19,627 nucleotides of DNA. Source: CAZFAP01 sp964516325. Lineage in GTDB: Bacteria; Auribacterota; JABMQX01. Position 1 is the first letter of the stretch. Every line of letters starts with the position of its first letter. The stretch spans positions 1-19,627 of the forward strand of contig CAZFAP010000086.1 in NCBI GenBank assembly GCA_964516325.1, given 5' to 3'. Below are positions 15,595-19,627 of this stretch, piece after piece. Below the pieces are notes generated by a model, which was not told where the DNA came from, did no database searches, and worked only from the letters and a program-made list of their open reading frames with translations. The position numbers and the translations under genes were made by a program.

Positions 15595-16809
15595 ATGAGA
15601 TGCAACCGAAATCCTAAGAAAGAAGGCCAACCTCGTTTTTCTCGTTCCATCAGCCGGCCCCTGAGTGTGGTGGAGATTCAGAGGGGCGACCTCAAGGAAT
15701 TCTACCTGACTTTCTGCCCCAGCCGCGATTCCTCCGGGACAAGCGAGTCGGTTGAAGAGATTTACAGCCGTGTGGCGGAATTTCTCTCCAGCGTCGGAGC
15801 CGAGGTCGTCCAGGAACGCTGCTACGCGATGACCAACACCTACGCCGAAATCTCGGCTGCCCGGGACGAGGCTTACAGGAAACACGGCGTAGAATCGGAC
15901 GGGACGCTTTGCTTCGTGGGCGAGATGCCGTGCGAGCCTTCCTCCGTAGCCGGGATTCAAGTCTGGGCTGTGCAGGCGAAGAAGCGGCCGGGAGTCTCCC
16001 CGCTCGTTCTCGAAGGGCAAGCCGTCGGCAGGGAGTTTACCTACCAGAACATTCATTACGTCTCCGTCGCGTCGCTCGGTCCCCGCAAGGGGCTCGGAGA
16101 AGAACACCGCCTCGAAGACCATGCCAAATCCATGTTCGATGCGGCCAACGAGATTCTCACCACGCACGGGTTCACATATCGCGACGTGGCCAGGACGTGG
16201 ATTTACCTCTCCAAGCTCCTGAGCTGGTACGACGAATTCAACGCCGCCCGGCGGCGAGCGTACCGAGAATTTGGACTCCTCGACGGACAGAAGCCGGTTT
16301 GGCTTCCCGCGAGCACCGGCATTCAGGGGGACTGTCCGCTGGGGCGCGAATGCATGATGGACTTCCTGGCGGTCTCACGCGTGGACGACGCCATCCTCGA
16401 AATGAACATGCTCAACAGCCCCCGCCAGTGCAGTGCCTTCCAATACGGCTCCGCGTTCTCGCGAGCCGTTGAATTGAAGGACGAGTCCGTCAGCCGAATC
16501 TATGTCTCGGGGACCGCCAGCATTGATGAGCAAGGCAAAACCGCCCACAGGGGCGACCCCGCAAAGCAAATCCGCCATACCCTCCTCGCTGTCCAGGAAC
16601 TCCTGGTGTCCCGCAACCACAGCTTTTCCGACGTCGCTCATTGTGTGGCATTTCTCAAGCGAGCCGAATACTCGACCGAGTTCCGCCGCATCGCTGAAGA
16701 AGAGGGACTCGACTACCGAGCTGTCATCGAAACCGCAGCCGACATCTGTCGGGATGAATTGCTGTTTGAGATCGAGGTGATGACCGTCAAGCCTCTCGGA
16801 GGAAGTTGA
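15595..16809 (+). CDS. Protein with three RidA (YjgF/YER057c) -like domains
   Basis: The 404-residue frame starts at ATG 15595; no good ribosome binding site is visible, so the start is the weakest part of the call. Three RidA-like folds follow: about 35-127 (YSRVAEFLSSVGAEVVQERC ... FVGEMPCEP), about 150-262 (FDAANEILTTHGFTYRDVAR TWIYL ... MDFLAVS) and about 288-400 (RIYVSGTASIDEQGKT, QIRHTLLAVQELL, FEIEVMTVKP). RidA enzymes deaminate reactive enamines as trimers; Arg375 lies where the catalytic arginine falls in the third domain, while the first two look divergent. FkbO/Hyg5-type chorismatases also contain RidA-like domains, usually two, and are the main alternative. No signal peptide is seen, so it should act in the cytoplasm. 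Why it sits among export genes is unknown. Confidence 0.8.
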   Translation: MRCNRNPKKEGQPRFSRSISRPLSVVEIQRGDLKEFYLTFCPSRDSSGTSESVEEIYSRVAEFLSSVGAEVVQERCYAMTNTYAEISAARDEAYRKHGVESDGTLCFVGEMPCEPSSVAGIQVWAVQAKKRPGVSPLVLEGQAVGREFTYQNIHYVSVASLGPRKGLGEEHRLEDHAKSMFDAANEILTTHGFTYRDVARTWIYLSKLLSWYDEFNAARRRAYREFGLLDGQKPVWLPASTGIQGDCPLGRECMMDFLAVSRVDDAILEMNMLNSPRQCSAFQYGSAFSRAVELKDESVSRIYVSGTASIDEQGKTAHRGDPAKQIRHTLLAVQELLVSRNHSFSDVAHCVAFLKRAEYSTEFRRIAEEEGLDYRAVIETAADICRDELLFEIEVMTVKPLGGS

Positions 16810-16824
16810 TGCCCGTTTCTCTCG

Positions 16825-16848
16825 GCTGCCATCTTCGGCAATGGCAGC
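16825..16848 (+). terminator. Hairpin after the triple-RidA gene
   Basis: Perfect 8-bp stem GCTGCCAT/ATGGCAGC with the loop CTTCGGCA, 16 bases past the stop codon. No T-run follows, so it may be a factor-dependent terminator or mRNA end stabiliser. It divides the triple-RidA gene from the fused TPR/FG-GAP gene. Confidence 0.4.
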
Positions 16849-16960
16849 GTACCGTGTTTGCCGCGCATTCCCTCAGCAGGTTTTCCCATCAGTTCACATA
16901 GCGAAAAGGGCCTTTCCCCCGTCGAGGCGAAAAGTAACCCCGTTTCAGGAGGGCTGAAGA

Positions 16961-19627
16961 GTGTTCAGAAAAGCATTCGCCGCCGCATTCTTCCTTTCGA
17001 TATCACTGATTTGTGCCCTGGCTTATCCCGCAAAAGCCGACCAGAAGACACAGATTTCCCGCCTCCGGAACATGGGACGAGCCTACTATGAGGAGGAGAA
17101 ATATGACGACGCGCTGAAGACGCTTCAGCGATGCCTGTCGCTTTCCCCGGGTTTGGCCATTGATGAGGTCAATCTCGGCATCGTCCTCGTCCAGCTCAAG
17201 CGGTACGACGAAGCCCGACAGCACCTGGCAGCCGGTGAGAAGCTCGACCCTTCCCTTGCCCCCTACGCGTCCTACAACCGCGCCATTGCATACAAGCGGG
17301 AGGGACGCTTCACGGATGCGGCAAAGGAATTTGAGAAGATGCGAGAGCTCGACCCGACGTGCTCCGACACAGCCTACAACCTCGCCGTGGTCTATGAGAG
17401 CCTCCGCGAGTTGAACAAAGCGTTCGACGAGCTGACCCGCGCTGTGGAACTTGCCCCCGACGAGATCTCGCCCCACTACCGCCGAATGACCGTCGCCATG
17501 CGCCTGGGAAAAAAAGAAATCGCCATGGCAGAGAAGAAGACGTTCGAGGAACTCCGCGCCCTGGATTCGCGGACTCGCACTCCGGATGAACTCGAACGCA
17601 GCCTTTATACCGAGATTGTTGTGGGAGACCAGCAGCCCGCGCCCCCTACCGCCGTCGTGAAAAACCCCCTCGGCGTGAAGTTTGAAGACGTAACCGCCAG
17701 GGTCGGTCTGCCGCCCAGGGAGGCCCGCGGCCCCTTTTCGGCACAGCCGACCATCTGGAGGGACGTTGACGGGGACGAACGCCCGGACCTGCTGCTTTTG
17801 AGAACCGCAGGACAGCCGATCGAGGTCTGGCGCAATCGCGGAAAAAACGGATTCGAAGAGATGTCCGAGCAGTTGGGGTTCTCCAGAATAAAGGTCTCCG
17901 GGCTTCTGGCGATGGCCTGCGGTGACCTCGACCACGACGCGGATAACGACCTCTGCCTCTCGGAGGAAGGGGGTATCCGCCTTTTCCTGAATCAAGGGGG
18001 CGAAAAGTTTCTCGAGGCGGAAGAAAGGATAGCAAACCCGGAGGGCAAGGCGGCGAAGAACCTCCTTCTGGTGGACTTCGACCACGACGGTGACCTCGAC
18101 CTCTACGCGGCATTCCCGTCGGCGCCGGCGAAGATGTACCGCAACAACGGGAAAGGCCAATTCGAGGTCGTTTCAGACGAAGCCGGTTTTTCCGGCGATG
18201 GGACTCCAGCCACGTCGCTAAGCCTTGTGGATTTCGACGAGGACAATGACACGGACTTCTTCTTGACGCACTCCGGTAGTCCGAACCAGTTGCTTTCGAG
18301 CATGCGAATGGGGAAGTTTCAGGACGCCGCGGAGCGCATAGGCGTCGCCGAGCCGACGAATCCCCGCAACGTCACCATCGCTGACATCAACAACGACGGC
18401 TGGCCTGACATCCTTATTCTCTCAGAGAGCGGAGAGATTGTCGCGCTGCTCGGCAAGCGGCTCGGCAAGTTCGAGCGCTCGTTGCTGGCGAACGCCGCAA
18501 GCGGCGGCATCGCTCTCGCAGTCCTCGACTACGACAATGATGGTGATGAAGACCTTTTCGCTGCTGGGCAACTGTTTCAGAACGATGGAAAATTCACCGA
18601 CATTTCGGAGCAGGTTGCGCTGAAGCTGACGAATGCGGATAAGCTGCTTCAGGCTACGCCGGAGGACTTCGACGGGGATGGAGACCTGGACCTAACAGTA
18701 TGCTGGGAGGACGGACGGCTGGCGCTGCTTCGAAACGAGGGCGCAAATCGAAACAACTGGATCCGTGTAAGCCTCGAAGGGCTGCAAAGCAATCGCTTCG
18801 GCGTCTCGACGAAAGTGGAAGTCAGGGACGGCGCGTTCTTCCAGAGGAAAATCTGCATGGGGCAGCCGCTCCTGTTTGGTCTCGGCGAACGGAAAAGCCT
18901 CGACGTTCTCAGGCTGTGGTGGCCGACAGGTGTGGCACAAAACATTCTTTCCCCAAAGGTCGGGGACACCGCCCAGGTCCGGGAAAAACTTGGTCCCCCG
19001 TCGAGCTGCCCCTTCCTCTATGTATGGGACGGAAAGAAATTCTCGTTCTTGACCGATGCCCTCGACGGAGCGGCGCTTGGCGTGCCGCTTGGGGATGGCG
19101 GGTTCCTCTCGTACCGGAGCAAGGAAGATGTCCTGATTCCCGGGCCTCACATGCGGATTAAGGACGGGCGATTCGTCATCCAGTTGACGGGCGAGCTGCG
19201 GGAGCTGGTCTATCTCGATCGGGTGACGCTGACCGCGGTTGATTGTTCGCTCGAAGGCGCGGTCTATCCCGACGAATGCGTCGGACCACCCTCGACAGAA
19301 AAGACGCGGCTGTACTTCATCACGGGTCTGCGGCCGCCGACCTCAGCCAAAGATGAGGGAGGCAACGACCTCGCCGAGGTTCTCTCGAAACTCGACGGGC
19401 GCTACGCGGATAGCTTCAGTTTGACCCGCTTCCACGGATTGGCGCAGACACACACCCTCACACTTGACTTCGGGAATACCTCGAAAGTGAAGCAGCCGGT
19501 TCTCGTTCTGAGCGGCTGGATCGAGTGGATTGATGGCGATACGCTCTACGCTCTTGGGCAAGGCGCCGGTCCCGCACCCCTTGGGCCGATTCTGGAAATC
19601 CGGACGGCGGACGGTAGTTGGCGAAAA
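16961..19627 (+). CDS. Exported fused TPR + FG-GAP + ASPIC/UnbV protein, 3' end missing
   Basis: AGGAGG (16947-16952) is eight bases before GTG 16961; from there 889 codons run without a stop to the window edge. The product begins with a signal peptide (FRKAFAAAFFLSISLICALA to AKA near 26), then five TPRs about 28-205 (KYDDALKTLQRCLSLSPG, RFTDAAKEFEKMRELDPT), a linker, seven FG-GAP-type blades about 267-580 (DVDGDERPD, DFDHDGDLD, DINNDGWPD, DYDNDGDED, DFDGDGDLD), an ASPIC/UnbV domain about 597-675 lacking the HSGRGYQSH motif, and an extra C-terminal region from about 682 (CPFLYVWDGKKFSFLTDALD) to the edge. One chain thus combines what the two upstream pairs make as separate proteins. Some blade loops are degenerate. 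No enzyme motif is seen in the visible part; the end of the protein is unknown. Confidence 0.92.
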   Translation, partial: MFRKAFAAAFFLSISLICALAYPAKADQKTQISRLRNMGRAYYEEEKYDDALKTLQRCLSLSPGLAIDEVNLGIVLVQLKRYDEARQHLAAGEKLDPSLAPYASYNRAIAYKREGRFTDAAKEFEKMRELDPTCSDTAYNLAVVYESLRELNKAFDELTRAVELAPDEISPHYRRMTVAMRLGKKEIAMAEKKTFEELRALDSRTRTPDELERSLYTEIVVGDQQPAPPTAVVKNPLGVKFEDVTARVGLPPREARGPFSAQPTIWRDVDGDERPDLLLLRTAGQPIEVWRNRGKNGFEEMSEQLGFSRIKVSGLLAMACGDLDHDADNDLCLSEEGGIRLFLNQGGEKFLEAEERIANPEGKAAKNLLLVDFDHDGDLDLYAAFPSAPAKMYRNNGKGQFEVVSDEAGFSGDGTPATSLSLVDFDEDNDTDFFLTHSGSPNQLLSSMRMGKFQDAAERIGVAEPTNPRNVTIADINNDGWPDILILSESGEIVALLGKRLGKFERSLLANAASGGIALAVLDYDNDGDEDLFAAGQLFQNDGKFTDISEQVALKLTNADKLLQATPEDFDGDGDLDLTVCWEDGRLALLRNEGANRNNWIRVSLEGLQSNRFGVSTKVEVRDGAFFQRKICMGQPLLFGLGERKSLDVLRLWWPTGVAQNILSPKVGDTAQVREKLGPPSSCPFLYVWDGKKFSFLTDALDGAALGVPLGDGGFLSYRSKEDVLIPGPHMRIKDGRFVIQLTGELRELVYLDRVTLTAVDCSLEGAVYPDECVGPPSTEKTRLYFITGLRPPTSAKDEGGNDLAEVLSKLDGRYADSFSLTRFHGLAQTHTLTLDFGNTSKVKQPVLVLSGWIEWIDGDTLYALGQGAGPAPLGPILEIRTADGSWRK

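Noticed and set aside
17003..18160. 385-codon minus-strand open frame
   Set aside because: Antisense to the TPR/FG-GAP fusion, which runs 889 codons without a stop and has a strong AGGAGG site and signal peptide.

Overview
The window is a GC-rich bacterial fragment that looks like a metagenome-derived member of the Planctomycetota/Verrucomicrobiota/Acidobacteriota/Hydrogenedentes type. The basis is protein style only: long secreted parallel beta-helix and jelly-roll proteins ending in FYRI/FWRV tails, ECF sigma factors with ZAS anti-sigma factors, and CRTAC1-type FG-GAP/UnbV proteins next to TPR proteins. There is no rRNA, tRNA or marker gene to place it further, so the phylum is an inference. 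Both ends cut through genes.

Left third (1-6309, plus strand): an island of exported surface proteins. Two paralogous jelly-roll (choice-of-anchor J/MAM-like) proteins, one cut by the window edge and one broken by a one-base slip in a run of seven G, flank a 933-residue double beta-helix protein with a stacked cysteine ladder. The spaces between them hold two copies of a short coding relic (GWNWWNYSG...), which form imperfect direct repeats around the beta-helix gene, and a compact array of four GC-rich hairpins that all have five-base loops.

Middle (6370-8775, minus strand): an operon of an ECF sigma factor, a membrane ZAS anti-sigma factor and a secreted coiled-coil/TPR-like protein. The genes overlap (sigma/anti-sigma by 32 nt, anti-sigma/secreted protein by ATGA), so translation is probably coupled.

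Right half (9059-19627, plus strand), divergent from the sigma operon and preceded by a good promoter-like sequence: a membrane-anchored TPR protein plus an exported seven-bladed FG-GAP/UnbV protein, then the same pair again as an old tandem duplication. Both pairs overlap by exactly 26 nt. Next come a protein with three RidA-like domains and a large exported protein (open at the window edge) in which TPRs, FG-GAP blades and the UnbV domain are fused in one chain in the same order as the two-gene pairs. The simplest reading is a cell-envelope or extracellular TPR plus beta-propeller assembly in three versions, possibly under the divergent ECF/anti-sigma switch. Its biochemical role cannot be read from the sequence.
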